DNA from: DATFVJ01 sp035517695
GTDB lineage: Bacteria > Actinomycetota > Actinomycetes > Streptosporangiales > Streptosporangiaceae
Assembly: GCA_035517695.1 (NCBI GenBank)
Contig: DATIYI010000204.1
Span: 1 to 64,000 of the forward strand
Direction of reading: 5' to 3'
DNA: 64,000 bases
Under the pieces are notes generated by a model. It was not told where the DNA came from. It saw only the letters and a program-made list of their open reading frames with translations, and did no database searches. Below are positions 43,841 through 52,217 of the stretch, piece after piece (position 1 is the stretch's first letter; every line of letters starts with the position of its first letter). A program made the position numbers and the translations under genes.

Positions 43841-45309
43841 TACCTGTCCACCCCTCCCATCACCGGATCAACGCTGGCCAGCCCCGCGACGACGTCAGCG
43901 ATCATGCCGCCCTCACACATCGCAGGCAGGGCCTGCAGGTTGCTGAAGGACGGATCACGGAAATGCACACGGTACGGCCGGGTCCCGCCATCGCTTACGG
44001 CATGGCAGCCGAGTTCGCCGCGGGGCGACTCCACCGCCGCGTACACCTGGCCCGCGGGTACCCGGAATCCCTCGGTAACCAGCTTGAAGTGATGAATGAG
44101 CGCTTCCATCGACTGGCTCATGATGTGCCTGATGTGGTCGGGTGAGTTTCCAAGCCCGTCGGAGCCGAGGGCGAGTTGGGCGGGCCAGCCGATCTTAGCG
44201 TCGCGGATCATAACGGGGTCGTGTTTCGGGCGTTTACCTGACAGCCGGTCCATGCACTGTGAGATGATCTTGAGAGCCTGCTCCATCTCCGCCATCCGGA
44301 TCAGGTAACGGTCGTACACGTCACACCCGTCCCGCACCTGCACGTCGAACTCGTAGGTCTCGTAGCCGCAGTAAGGTTGCGATTTGCGCAGGTCCCAGGG
44401 CAGTCCCGCGGCCCTCAGCACCGGGCCGGTAACGCCGAGCGCCATGCAGCCAGCCAGGTCGAGCTGGGCGATCTCGCGCGTTCTACCCAGATAAATGGGA
44501 TTCGCGTCGAGTAGCTTGTGTATGTCCGCCAGCCTGCGCGGCATGATTTCGAGCAGTTCGCGGATGGCCTCGAGGCCGCCCGGCGGTACATCCTGCGAGA
44601 CGCCACCTGGCCTTATGTAGGCATGGTTCATGCGCAACCCGGTGATCAGCTCGAAGACGTCGAGCACATGCTCACGTCCACGCACGCCATGGATGAAAAC
44701 CGTGCTGGCGCCCACTTCCAGGCCAAAGGTGCCGATGGCCACCATGTGCGAGGAGATCCGGTTCAGCTCCATCATCAGCACCCGGATGATGCTCGCCCGG
44801 TCCGGGATCTGGTCCTCGATGCCGAGCAGGCGTTCCACCGCAAGGCAGTAAGCCGTCTCATTGAAGAGTGGCGAAAGGTAGTCCATCCGGGTGCAGAACG
44901 TGACACCCATCGTCCAGGTGCGCACTTCCATGTTCTTCTCGATGCCCGTGTGCAGGTAGCCGACGACCGGGCGCAACTCAGTGACGGTCTCGCCGTCGAG
45001 CGTCAGGATCAGCCGGAGGACGCCGTGCGTGGATGGATGCTGCGGGCCCATGTTGACGATGAGCCGCTCCTCGCCCGGCCGATCACCGAGCTCATCCGCG
45101 GCGGCGACGATCTCGTCCCAATCCTGGCCGCTGACCGTGTACACCCGGCCTTCCGTGGCCTCGCCGGAGGCGGCAACCGGGGAATCGGGCCCGCTCGCCC
45201 GTGCGGCTTCCGGGGCTTGTGCGCTCGAGCCCGAAACCGCCCCGGCGTCCTGGGACGCATTCCCGGTGCCGGCCGACGGCGGGGAACCGTCCCGGTGACC
45301 GGTCGTCAT
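43840..45309 (-). CDS. nuoD: NADH-quinone oxidoreductase subunit D
   Basis: A 489-residue 49-kDa subunit facing the quinone site. MGPQHPSTHGVLRLIL, the quinone-site His of STHG, YLHTGIEKNME and the C-terminal MCEGGMIADVVAGLASVDPVMGGVDR are all typical. The first 60 residues are a Ser/Ala/Gly-rich extension with no known role. It is a separate gene, not fused to nuoC as in E. coli. It overlaps nuoC by 4 bp. Confidence 0.96.
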   Translation of the reverse strand: MTTGHRDGSPPSAGTGNASQDAGAVSGSSAQAPEAARASGPDSPVAASGEATEGRVYTVSGQDWDEIVAAADELGDRPGEERLIVNMGPQHPSTHGVLRLILTLDGETVTELRPVVGYLHTGIEKNMEVRTWTMGVTFCTRMDYLSPLFNETAYCLAVERLLGIEDQIPDRASIIRVLMMELNRISSHMVAIGTFGLEVGASTVFIHGVRGREHVLDVFELITGLRMNHAYIRPGGVSQDVPPGGLEAIRELLEIMPRRLADIHKLLDANPIYLGRTREIAQLDLAGCMALGVTGPVLRAAGLPWDLRKSQPYCGYETYEFDVQVRDGCDVYDRYLIRMAEMEQALKIISQCMDRLSGKRPKHDPVMIRDAKIGWPAQLALGSDGLGNSPDHIRHIMSQSMEALIHHFKLVTEGFRVPAGQVYAAVESPRGELGCHAVSDGGTRPYRVHFRDPSFSNLQALPAMCEGGMIADVVAGLASVDPVMGGVDR

Positions 45310-46046
45310 GCGTACGACCTCCGCTCCTCCGGTGGGGGCACCTTGGCACCGCGGTACTCGACCGGGATGCCCCCGACGGGGTAGTCCTTGCGCTGCGGGT
45401 GGCCTTTCCAGTCGTCTGGCATCTCGATTCTGGTCAGTGCCGGGTGGCCGTCGAAGATGATCCCGAAGAAATCCCAGGTCTCACGCTCGTGCCAGTCATT
45501 GGCCGGGTAGATGTCCACGATCGACGGGATATGCGGATCCGCGTCAGGCGCGCTCACTTCAAGCCGGACGCGCCGGTTGTGGCTGATGGATACCAGGTGG
45601 TAGACGGCGTGCAGCTCGCGGCCTTCGTCTTCGAGGTAGTGCACCCCGCTGACGCCGCTGCAAAGCTCGAACCTCAGCGCGGGCTCGTCGCGGAGCCGCC
45701 TGGCCACCTCGGGCAGGTGCTCCCTCTTCACGTGGAGGGTCAGCTCACCCCGGTCGACCACCACCCGCTCGACGGCATCGCCGAGGCCCATCCCCGCCGC
45801 GCCGAGCGATCGTTCGAGCGCGTCGGCGACCTCGTCGAAATAGGAACCGTAGGGCCGTGGCGACGACAACGTCGGGACGAAGCGGACCCGCAGCCCGCCG
45901 TAACCTGACGTATCGCCGTCTCCTGACACACCGAACATCCCGGTGCGGACGACGCGCTCGGCCAGGCGCTCCTCACCCGCCTTGGCCGGCAGGCCCGGCT
46001 CGCCGTCGCCGGAGTCGCCGGCGGGGGGTGCGTCCCGCTCGGTCAC
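45306..46046 (-). CDS. nuoC: NADH-quinone oxidoreductase subunit C
   Basis: A 246-residue 30-kDa subunit. The signature is DIYPANDWHERETWDFFGII, followed by DGHPALTRIEMPDDWKGHPQ and RKDYPVGGIPVEY. The N-terminal 50 residues are Gly/Asp-rich and variable. It overlaps nuoB and nuoD by 4 bp each. Confidence 0.96.
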   Translation of the reverse strand: MTERDAPPAGDSGDGEPGLPAKAGEERLAERVVRTGMFGVSGDGDTSGYGGLRVRFVPTLSSPRPYGSYFDEVADALERSLGAAGMGLGDAVERVVVDRGELTLHVKREHLPEVARRLRDEPALRFELCSGVSGVHYLEDEGRELHAVYHLVSISHNRRVRLEVSAPDADPHIPSIVDIYPANDWHERETWDFFGIIFDGHPALTRIEMPDDWKGHPQRKDYPVGGIPVEYRGAKVPPPEERRSYA

Positions 46047-46609
46047 TTGCCCACCTCCTGCGGGCCGATACCGGCATCGAGGAGCGGTAGCCTGCGCAGC
46101 CGTTCGGCTTCAAGCTCTTCCACCTGAGACCTGCGGTCCGTGCCAAGCTTGGAATTCTGAATCTTGTCGTGCAGCTTCACGATCGCGTCGAGAAGCATTT
46201 CCGGCCGCGGCGGGCAGCCAGGCAGATAGATGTCGACCGGCACGACGTGGTCGACGCCCTGCACGATCGCATAGTTATTGAACATGCCGCCGCTCGAGGC
46301 GCACACGCCCATCGAGATGACCCACTTGGGCGCCGACATCTGGTCGTAGATCTGGCGGAGCACCGGGGCCATCTTCTGGCTCACCCGCCCGGCCACGATC
46401 ATCAGGTCGGCCTGGCGGGGCGTGGCGGATGCCCTCTCCATCCCGAACCTGGCAAGGTCATGCCGCGCGCCGCCCACGGACATCAGTTCAATCGCGCAGC
46501 ACGCAAGGCCGAACGTGGCCGGCCACACCGAGCTCTTTCTTGCCCAGCCAGCTACCTGCTCCAACGTGGTGAGCATGAACCCGCTCGGCAGCTTCTCCTC
46601 GATACCCAT
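46043..46609 (-). CDS. nuoB: NADH-quinone oxidoreductase subunit B
   Basis: A 188-residue subunit holding cluster N2. Ligands are the CC pair in FGLACCAIELMSVGG, Cys in SMGVCASSGG and Cys in LPGCPPRPEM. It follows nuoA after 13 nt and overlaps nuoC by 4 bp. Confidence 0.97.
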   Translation of the reverse strand: MGIEEKLPSGFMLTTLEQVAGWARKSSVWPATFGLACCAIELMSVGGARHDLARFGMERASATPRQADLMIVAGRVSQKMAPVLRQIYDQMSAPKWVISMGVCASSGGMFNNYAIVQGVDHVVPVDIYLPGCPPRPEMLLDAIVKLHDKIQNSKLGTDRRSQVEELEAERLRRLPLLDAGIGPQEVGK

Positions 46610-46622
46610 AGCGCTTAGTCCC

Positions 46623-46982
46623 TTAGTCCCACTCCAGGCCGCCGCGCCGCCAGACGTAGGCGTACGCGACCAGGACCGCGCCGATGAACAGAACCATCTC
46701 GATCAGCCCAAAGAGCCCGAGCTGATCGAAGGACACGGCCCACGGATACAGGAAGATAATCTCGATGTCGAAGACGATGAACAGCATCGCCGTCAGGTAG
46801 TACTTCACCGGGAACCGGCCGCCGCCCGCAGGCTGCGGGGTGGGCTCGATCCCGCACTCGTATGCCTCGAGCTTCGCGCGGTTCCATCTTTTCGGCCCGG
46901 AGAGCGTCCCCACGATGAGCGAGAAGAGCGCGAAACCCAGGGACAGTGCTGCGAGCACCAGGATCGGCACGTACAGTTTCAT
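46623..46982 (-). CDS. nuoA: NADH-quinone oxidoreductase subunit A
   Basis: A 119-residue subunit with three membrane helices and the signature EAYECGIEPTPQPAGGGRFPVKYYLTAM split across residues 40-70, then MLFIVFDIEIIFLYPWAV with the conserved acidic residues. It is the first gene of the nuo operon. Confidence 0.96.
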   Translation of the reverse strand: MKLYVPILVLAALSLGFALFSLIVGTLSGPKRWNRAKLEAYECGIEPTPQPAGGGRFPVKYYLTAMLFIVFDIEIIFLYPWAVSFDQLGLFGLIEMVLFIGAVLVAYAYVWRRGGLEWD

Positions 46983-47015
46983 CGCCGTCCACCTCTTCTT
47001 TGCCGTGCGCCGCTC

Positions 47016-47047
47016 TTGTGGATCACAGCATCCTTGTGGGGCACAGC
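47016..47047. promoter_or_regulatory. Tandem TTGTGG-N-CACAGC sites upstream of nuoA
   Basis: ttgtggatcacagc (47016-47029) and ttgtggggcacagc (47034-47047) are near-identical 14-mers 18 bp apart, 34-65 nt upstream of the nuoA ATG. Each is TGTG-N3-CACA symmetric. They resemble half-spaced CRP/FNR-type or Rex-type sites but match neither consensus fully. They are candidate operators of the nuo promoter. Confidence 0.5.
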
Positions 47048-47237
47048 GTCCGCTGGCTCAATGGGCACTAGCTCCCGTTGCGTGCGGCCGGGGCGCCTCT
47101 CGGGTGTTCTGCTCACCGCCGGGATTCCCATCCTAGATGCGACGAGTATTGGGCTTGCTCGCCGTGCTCCCCGTCGTTCGCAACAGGAGTCGTCTTTGGC
47201 CGCACGGCGGTGGCCGCAGGATCTCCCGCTCAGGTCG

Positions 47238-48740
47238 TTAGGCCGCGGGTGCCGCCTTTGACAGGGCGTTGATGACCCGGTCCGCCGCGTCACCTCCCCG
47301 CGGTTCGGTGAGGTTCGCCAGCAGTTTCATCGTGAACCGCATCACGGTCGGATGCGGCAGCCCATGTCGGGTAGCGAACTTCATCAGCTCGGGGTGGCCA
47401 ATCGCCCGCACGAACATCCGGCCGAGCGTGTAGTAACCGCCGTAGGTATCGCGCAGGATCTGCGGGTACGCGCGCAGCACGCGTTCCGCCGAGGCGGGGG
47501 GCCTGCGGGCGAGAGCCCGCACGATCACCTCTGCTGCAAGTTCACCCGCCTCCATGGCGTAGGCGATGCCCTCACCATTGAACGGGTTCACCATCCCGCC
47601 CGAGTCACCGACGAGCAGCAGGCCGCGCGTGTAGTGCGGGGTCCGGTTGAAACCCATCGGCAATGCCGCACCGCGGACGGGCTGGGTCCGGTTTTCCTCG
47701 GTGAAACCCCAATCGGCGGGCATCCCGGCCAGCCAGCGGCCGAGCATGCCGCGGTAGTCGGTGTTCTGGAAGGCGTCGCTGGTGTTCAGCAACCCGATCC
47801 CGACATTGCTGGTGCCGTCGCCGACGCCGAAGATCCAGCCGTATCCGGGCAGCAAGCTATTGCCATCCCACAGTTCCAGCCATGCTTCGAGGTAGTCGTC
47901 GTCATGCCTCGGGCTGGTGTAGTAGGTGCGGATCGCTACGCCCATTGGCCGGTCATCGCGCTTGCGCAGGCCCATAGCCACTGACAACCGCGAGGAGTTG
48001 CCGTCCGCGGCGACCACCAGGCGGGCACGGTAGGTCCGCTCGGAATCTGGCTGTGCGGCGCCAGCACCCGCCTCCTGGCGACCGCCCGACGCGGTGGCAC
48101 CGTCGGGCGCCGCGTGCCGCACGGTAACGCCGACGATCCGGCCGGTTCTCTCGTCAAGCACGGGGCCGGTGACGGTGGCCCGCTCGATCAGCAGCGCTCC
48201 CGCACGCTCTGCGGTGCGGGCGAGTGCCTCATCGAAACCAAGTCGGGTGCGGACGAGGCCGAAATCGGGGTAACTGCTGAGCTCGGGCCATGGCAGCTCG
48301 ATGCGGACTCCGCCGCCAATGATCCGCAGGCCCTTGTTCTTGATCCAGCCGTCCTCTTCGCGGATCGGCACGCCCATCTTGAGCAGGCATTTCACCGCGC
48401 GGGGGGTAAGGCCGTCGCCACACACCTTCTCGCGCGGAAAGGCGGTCTTCTCCAGCAGCAGGACTGACAGGCCAGCCTGCGCCAGATAGAACGCCGTTGA
48501 CGACCCCGCGGGCCCGGCGCCGACCACAATGACGTCGACGTCGTCCTGTTCGCGCGTGCCGCCGCGCACCGCCGCGGCGCCGTCCACTGCCGGGGCGCCG
48601 TCCACTGCCGGGGCGCCGTCCACTGCCGGGGCGCCGTCCACTGCCCGGGCGCCGTCCACTGCCGGGGCGCCGTCCACTGCCGGGGCGCCGTCCACGCGCG
48701 GACGGCCGCCGGTGGCAGCGGTGGAAATTGGCTTGGTCAC
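47238..48740 (-). CDS. menJ: Geranylgeranyl reductase-family protein, menaquinone reductase MenJ-like
   Basis: A 500-residue flavoprotein. The Rossmann motif is VIVVGAGPAGSSTAFYLA, followed by FPREKVCGDGLTPRAV and VGDSGGMVNPFNGEGIAYAM, typical of the geranylgeranyl-reductase family. In mycobacteria MenJ saturates one isoprene unit of menaquinone; its place next to nuo and menG supports the same role. The N-terminus carries about six and a half VDGAPA repeats from an 18-bp minisatellite that is absent from related enzymes. GTG at 48740 has GGACAGGT upstream; the frame extends ten codons further. A Rex-type operator lies about 100 nt upstream. Confidence 0.88.
   Translation of the reverse strand: MTKPISTAATGGRPRVDGAPAVDGAPAVDGARAVDGAPAVDGAPAVDGAPAVDGAAAVRGGTREQDDVDVIVVGAGPAGSSTAFYLAQAGLSVLLLEKTAFPREKVCGDGLTPRAVKCLLKMGVPIREEDGWIKNKGLRIIGGGVRIELPWPELSSYPDFGLVRTRLGFDEALARTAERAGALLIERATVTGPVLDERTGRIVGVTVRHAAPDGATASGGRQEAGAGAAQPDSERTYRARLVVAADGNSSRLSVAMGLRKRDDRPMGVAIRTYYTSPRHDDDYLEAWLELWDGNSLLPGYGWIFGVGDGTSNVGIGLLNTSDAFQNTDYRGMLGRWLAGMPADWGFTEENRTQPVRGAALPMGFNRTPHYTRGLLLVGDSGGMVNPFNGEGIAYAMEAGELAAEVIVRALARRPPASAERVLRAYPQILRDTYGGYYTLGRMFVRAIGHPELMKFATRHGLPHPTVMRFTMKLLANLTEPRGGDAADRVINALSKAAPAA
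48578..48695. repeat. 18-bp in-frame minisatellite in menJ
   Basis: The unit gcgccgtccactgccggg is repeated about six and a half times without frame change, giving VDGAPA in the protein. One copy has a single change (VDGARA). It lies before the flavin-binding domain. Confidence 0.9.
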
Positions 48741-48841
48741 AGACCTGTCCTGACTCTGGTGCGGGCGCACCGCGCCGCTTACGAGCGGCTCGCGACGGGC
48801 ACGAGCACGGGCGATTCGCGCCGGGCGCGAGGCTTATCCTT

Positions 48842-48859
48842 TTGTGAACCGCTTCACAA
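48842..48859. promoter_or_regulatory. Rex operator (redox-sensing repressor site)
   Basis: TTGTGAA-CCGC-TTCACAA is a perfect 7+7 palindrome with a 4-nt centre and matches the Rex operator consensus (TGTGAA...TTCACA) known from streptomycetes. It lies 102 nt upstream of the menJ start. On the reverse strand its TTGTGA could also serve as the -35 element. Rex releases DNA when NADH/NAD+ rises, so menJ would be induced under reduced, low-oxygen conditions. Confidence 0.8.
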
Positions 48860-48979
48860 GTCCTCCACGGAAGTGTAGACCTTCGGGATCGGGCGCCGCG
48901 AACCGCCCCACGCTCGCCCAGGCCTGCTCATGACGTGGGCCGGCCGCCTGAATTACCGGCCGCGCGGACGTCGCCAGCG

Positions 48980-49723
48980 TCACGGGCCAGCGTCACAGGC
49001 AGTGCCAGCGTCACGAACGGCGCTGTGTACCGCCACGATCCCCAACGACAGGTTCTGCCAGCGGACCGCGGACCACCCGGCCGCGTGCAGCCACCTTGCA
49101 AGCTCGGCCTGGTCGGGCCAATCCTTGATCGATTCCGCGAGATATGAGTACGCATCCGGGTTGCTACTCACCATGCTGGCCACCGAGGGCAGCACACGCT
49201 CTAGGTAGCGCTGGTAGACGAGATCCGCGGGCCGGGCCGGCACATGGCTGAACTCACAGATCACAAGCCGTCCGCCCGGGCGGGTCACCCGGAACATCTC
49301 CCTGAGCGCTGCCTGCGGATCGGCGACATTCCGTAGCCCGAAGGAGATCGTCACCACGTCGAATGACGCGTCACGCAGCGGCAGCGCCAACGCGTCGCCC
49401 GCGATGAAGCTGACGCTTCCGCTCGCGCCGCGAGCCATTTCGCCCTGGCGGCGCATGCCCTCGCGCAACATTCCGAGCGAGAAATCCGCCGCCACACAGG
49501 CGGCACCAGCCGCGGCAAAAGCACGCGCCGACGTGCCCGTGCCCGCCGCGATGTCAAGTACCCGGTCGCCGGGTCCGGCTGCTACCGTTCGCGCGACGGT
49601 CCGGCGCCACAAGCGGTCCTGGCCAAGCGAAAGCACATCGTTGACCAAGTCGTAGCGGCGTGCCGTTCTGTCGAACATGGCGGCAACGTCGGCCGGCCGT
49701 TTGTCCAGTTGAGCGCGGGTCAC
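48980..49723 (-). CDS. menG: Demethylmenaquinone methyltransferase
   Basis: A 247-residue SAM-dependent methyltransferase of the UbiE/MenG family. VAAMFDRTARRYDLVNDVLS is the family's N-terminal signature, VLDIAAGTGTSARAF the SAM motif, and ISFGLRNVADPQAALREMFR and GRLVICEFSHV complete it. It adds the last methyl group to demethylmenaquinone. It is upstream of menJ in the same direction with a gap of 239 nt that holds the Rex site, so menJ has its own promoter. The C-terminal tail is short and Ala-rich. Confidence 0.93.
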   Translation of the reverse strand: MTRAQLDKRPADVAAMFDRTARRYDLVNDVLSLGQDRLWRRTVARTVAAGPGDRVLDIAAGTGTSARAFAAAGAACVAADFSLGMLREGMRRQGEMARGASGSVSFIAGDALALPLRDASFDVVTISFGLRNVADPQAALREMFRVTRPGGRLVICEFSHVPARPADLVYQRYLERVLPSVASMVSSNPDAYSYLAESIKDWPDQAELARWLHAAGWSAVRWQNLSLGIVAVHSAVRDAGTACDAGP

Positions 49724-50042
49724 GTGCTCAGGCTAGCCGCCCGGATCTAGGAATGCCCAGGTCGGGGGAGTACCTATGGGCACGATTTAGCCGCACTTAT
49801 GCTGGAGCGACCACTATGTTCACCCGCGACCTATATCTTCGCTGCCCCATCGACCCGTCGTGGTCCCACGCATTAGGTGGATTACGAGTGGTTCTGGCGG
49901 GTCGCCAGGGCAGGGAATCAGGCGCACGTCCGCGTGGACCTGTTCGGCTGGCACCCCAGCACCCCCAGCACCCCCAGCACCCCCAGCACCCCCAGCACGG
50001 GCTGCGCGTGCTGGCCGACGTGTAGAGAGTGGCCGTCAACCG
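49724..50042. other. Gap between menG and the kinase gene, with a short tandem repeat
   Basis: A forward open frame from 49877 begins with DYEWFWRVARAGNQAHVRVD, which reads like coding sequence, then runs into a 9-bp repeat (acccccagc, at least four full copies, 49961-49996, plus a partial one before) and loses any pattern. No start or domain can be supported; it may be a gene remnant cut by repeat expansion. Confidence 0.4.
49952..49998. repeat. 9-bp tandem repeat (acccccagc)
   Basis: Four exact copies at 49961-49996 and a degenerate copy at 49952-49960. In the forward frame it reads PST repeats. It lies between menG and the kinase gene. Confidence 0.85.
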
Positions 50043-51542
50043 TCAAGGGGACGTGGTCGTCGGCGGGGTGGTGGGTGCGGTCGTGGGTGCGGTCGTGGGC
50101 CGGGTGGTCGGGGCGGTCGTGGGTGCGGGCGTGGGCCGGGTGGTGGGTACGGTCGTGGCACGGGTGGTGGCTGTGGTCGTGGGGGCTTTGGTCGTGGGCG
50201 CTGTGGTCGTGGGCGCTGTGGTCGTGGGCGCTGTGGTAGTTGCGGTCGTGGGCGCTGTGGTCGTGGGCGCTGTGGTCGTGGGCGCTGTGGTGGGTGCGGT
50301 CGTGGGCGCTGTGGTGGGTGCGGTCGTGGGCCGGGTCGTAGGCGCAGTGGAGGGTGCGGAGGAGGGTACGGTCGAGGTCGCGGGTGTGGGTGTGGGCGTG
50401 GTGGCGCTGGCTAGGGCAAGAGCCCCACCTGTGGCAGACGCGATGAGCGCGGCGATAAGCAATGCGAATATCAGGCGCTGCCGGTTGCGGCGTTGGGGGG
50501 TGTGGCCATCGCTACCTGGCTGGGGCCGGGCGGCGGCCGGTTCGGCGGACGGGCTCAGCCTGGCCGCGGTAACCGTCGCCGGGCCGCGCGCGTCCCCCGG
50601 CGGCTCGGGCAACGCAACGCCCTCGGTGACGGGCAACGCCGGACCCTCGGCGATTCCGGCCCCGGCTGGTGCCGGATCGGCCCGGCCGTGCCCGGGGAAC
50701 CCCTGGACGATCGATGCGGGCAGCCAGTCAGCCACAAGGTCCGCACCACCCAGTTCTGCCAGGAGTTCGTCGGTAGCGGGCCGCTGACCGGCATCTTTGG
50801 CCAGGCAGCGCTCGACCAGGGGCCGGACCTGGGCGGGCACGTGATCCAGGCCCGCCGGGCTGTAGACCACGCGGTAGATCAGCGAGGCGGTGGACCCGGT
50901 CCCGAACGGCCCTTCACCTGTGGCAGCGAAGGTGAGCACCGCTCCCAGGCTGAACACATCACTGGGCGGGCCGACCTCACGGCCCTCGGCCTGCTCCGGG
51001 GACATGAACCCAGGCGAGCCGACCACCAGGCCCGTATGGGTCAGCGCACTGGCCTCCGCGGCCCGGGAAATCCCGAAATCGATCACCCGCGGTCCGTCTT
51101 CGGCCAAGAGCACGTTCGACGGCTTCAGATCCCGGTGCACCACGCCTGCTGCATGGATCGCGCCTAGGCCCTCAGCCAGACCCGCCGCCAGCGCCAGCAC
51201 CGACGCGGCGGGCAGGGGTCCGTTGCTCGTTACCGCATCGGCCAGCGACGACCCGCCCACATAAGCCGTCGCCAGCCACGGCATTGGCCCGTCCACGTCC
51301 GCGTCCACGACCAGCGCCGTGAACAGGCCGCTTACCCGCCTGGCCGCAGCGACCTCCCGCCGGAACCGCACCCGGAAATCGGGCTCTTCGGCCAGGTCAG
51401 CGCGGATGACCTTCACTGCCACCAGCCGCCCACCTGCTGAGCGGCCCAGGAACACCCTGCCCATCCCGCCGGCGCCCAGCCGCCCGAGCAGCCGATACGG
51501 CCCGATGCGCTGCGGATCCCCCGGCTGCAGTGGTTCTGTCAC
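50043..51542 (-). CDS. Serine/threonine protein kinase, membrane-anchored (PknB-type)
   Basis: A 499-residue kinase. The Gly loop LGAGGMGRVFLG, the ATP lysine (Lys44 in VAVKVIR), the catalytic HRDLKPSN (Asp138), DFG at 155-157 and the SPEQA segment show an active Hanks-type kinase. After about 355 residues a membrane helix (LIFALLIAALIASATGGALA) is followed by about 110 residues of Thr/Pro repeats (APTT), which would lie outside the cell. There is no PASTA or other sensor domain. GTG at 51542 has GGGGAG four nt upstream. The extracellular tail is coded by a GT-rich minisatellite, and its length may vary between strains. Confidence 0.9.
   Translation of the reverse strand: MTEPLQPGDPQRIGPYRLLGRLGAGGMGRVFLGRSAGGRLVAVKVIRADLAEEPDFRVRFRREVAAARRVSGLFTALVVDADVDGPMPWLATAYVGGSSLADAVTSNGPLPAASVLALAAGLAEGLGAIHAAGVVHRDLKPSNVLLAEDGPRVIDFGISRAAEASALTHTGLVVGSPGFMSPEQAEGREVGPPSDVFSLGAVLTFAATGEGPFGTGSTASLIYRVVYSPAGLDHVPAQVRPLVERCLAKDAGQRPATDELLAELGGADLVADWLPASIVQGFPGHGRADPAPAGAGIAEGPALPVTEGVALPEPPGDARGPATVTAARLSPSAEPAAARPQPGSDGHTPQRRNRQRLIFALLIAALIASATGGALALASATTPTPTPATSTVPSSAPSTAPTTRPTTAPTTAPTTAPTTAPTTTAPTTTAPTTATTTAPTTTAPTTTAPTTKAPTTTATTRATTVPTTRPTPAPTTAPTTRPTTAPTTAPTTPPTTTSP
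50045..50390. repeat. Thr/Pro-coding degenerate minisatellite in the kinase gene
   Basis: The forward strand reads gtcgtgggcgctgtg and relatives again and again; on the coding strand this is APTT/TAPTT. The long forward frames across it are shadows of the repeat. Confidence 0.85.
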
Positions 51543-52217
51543 GGCACTCCCCGTTCTCAACGATGACAATTGGGGGTACAAACGGTACGGCAGATTCCCA
51601 GCAAATCCCAGGCCAGACGGGCCGCGGGCCGCCACGAACACCCAGAGCCACGGAATACAGGACATTCCCAGCCGGGTAGGGCGGTGCGAAGTTCAGCGAC
51701 GGATGGGCTGCGCCGGCAACGTCCAGCCGGGCACCTCGGCCCCCGCAGGCCGCGGTGTCAATCGGCAGGTAAATCCGGGGTACCCTGCGCTACTCCTATC
51801 AGCCACACAGGGCGGGTGCTTCATCCCGGGCGCAATCAGCCAGGCCCTCACCAGGATCGGGATCGGGAAAGCGGCCGGGGGGCCAGGGTTCCGCCCACTG
51901 GTTCCGGCACCTGTGGGCAGTCAGCATGCCCGCCACCATTGCGAACGAGGGCGATGTCATGACGCTCGGCGAATGGGAGACATCCGGGCAACTGCACGAG
52001 ACCTATGGCAAGACCACCGCGGTGGCGTGGGTGAAAGCCGCGGAGCATGCCCTGCCCGTTGCGTCCCCCTTATCAGGAATGGGGGTGCAGTGTTAAGCCC
52101 GGTCACTTAGCCGAACGGGCTGGACGGGTTCCGGTCACCAAGGAGGCCAAGCACCCCGTTATCTTCTGGCAGTACCAGCACCCACCCCTGGTCCATCAAC
52201 AGCACGCGCCCGGCTAG
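51543..52217. other. Region between the kinase and the zinc-finger remnant, little recognisable
   Basis: Apart from a possible short gene at 51926-52096, I see no supported gene. Downstream of it a stretch in another frame reads VTKEAKHPVIFWQYQHPPLV and may be part of the same decayed gene. It also holds the promoter of the kinase. Confidence 0.35.
51926..52096 (+). CDS. Possible small hypothetical protein
   Basis: A 56-residue frame with MTLGEWETSGQLHETYGKTT and AVAWVKAAEHALP, a helical, charged sequence unlike the surrounding shadows. ATG at 51959 (inside this frame) has GAGGG seven nt upstream and may be the true start. No family recognised. It may be the first part of a broken gene. Confidence 0.35.
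   Translation: MPATIANEGDVMTLGEWETSGQLHETYGKTTAVAWVKAAEHALPVASPLSGMGVQC

Noticed and set aside
50029..50787. Val/Gly-rich forward frame (VVGAVVVGAVV)
   Set aside because: Antisense reading of the kinase Thr/Pro repeat.
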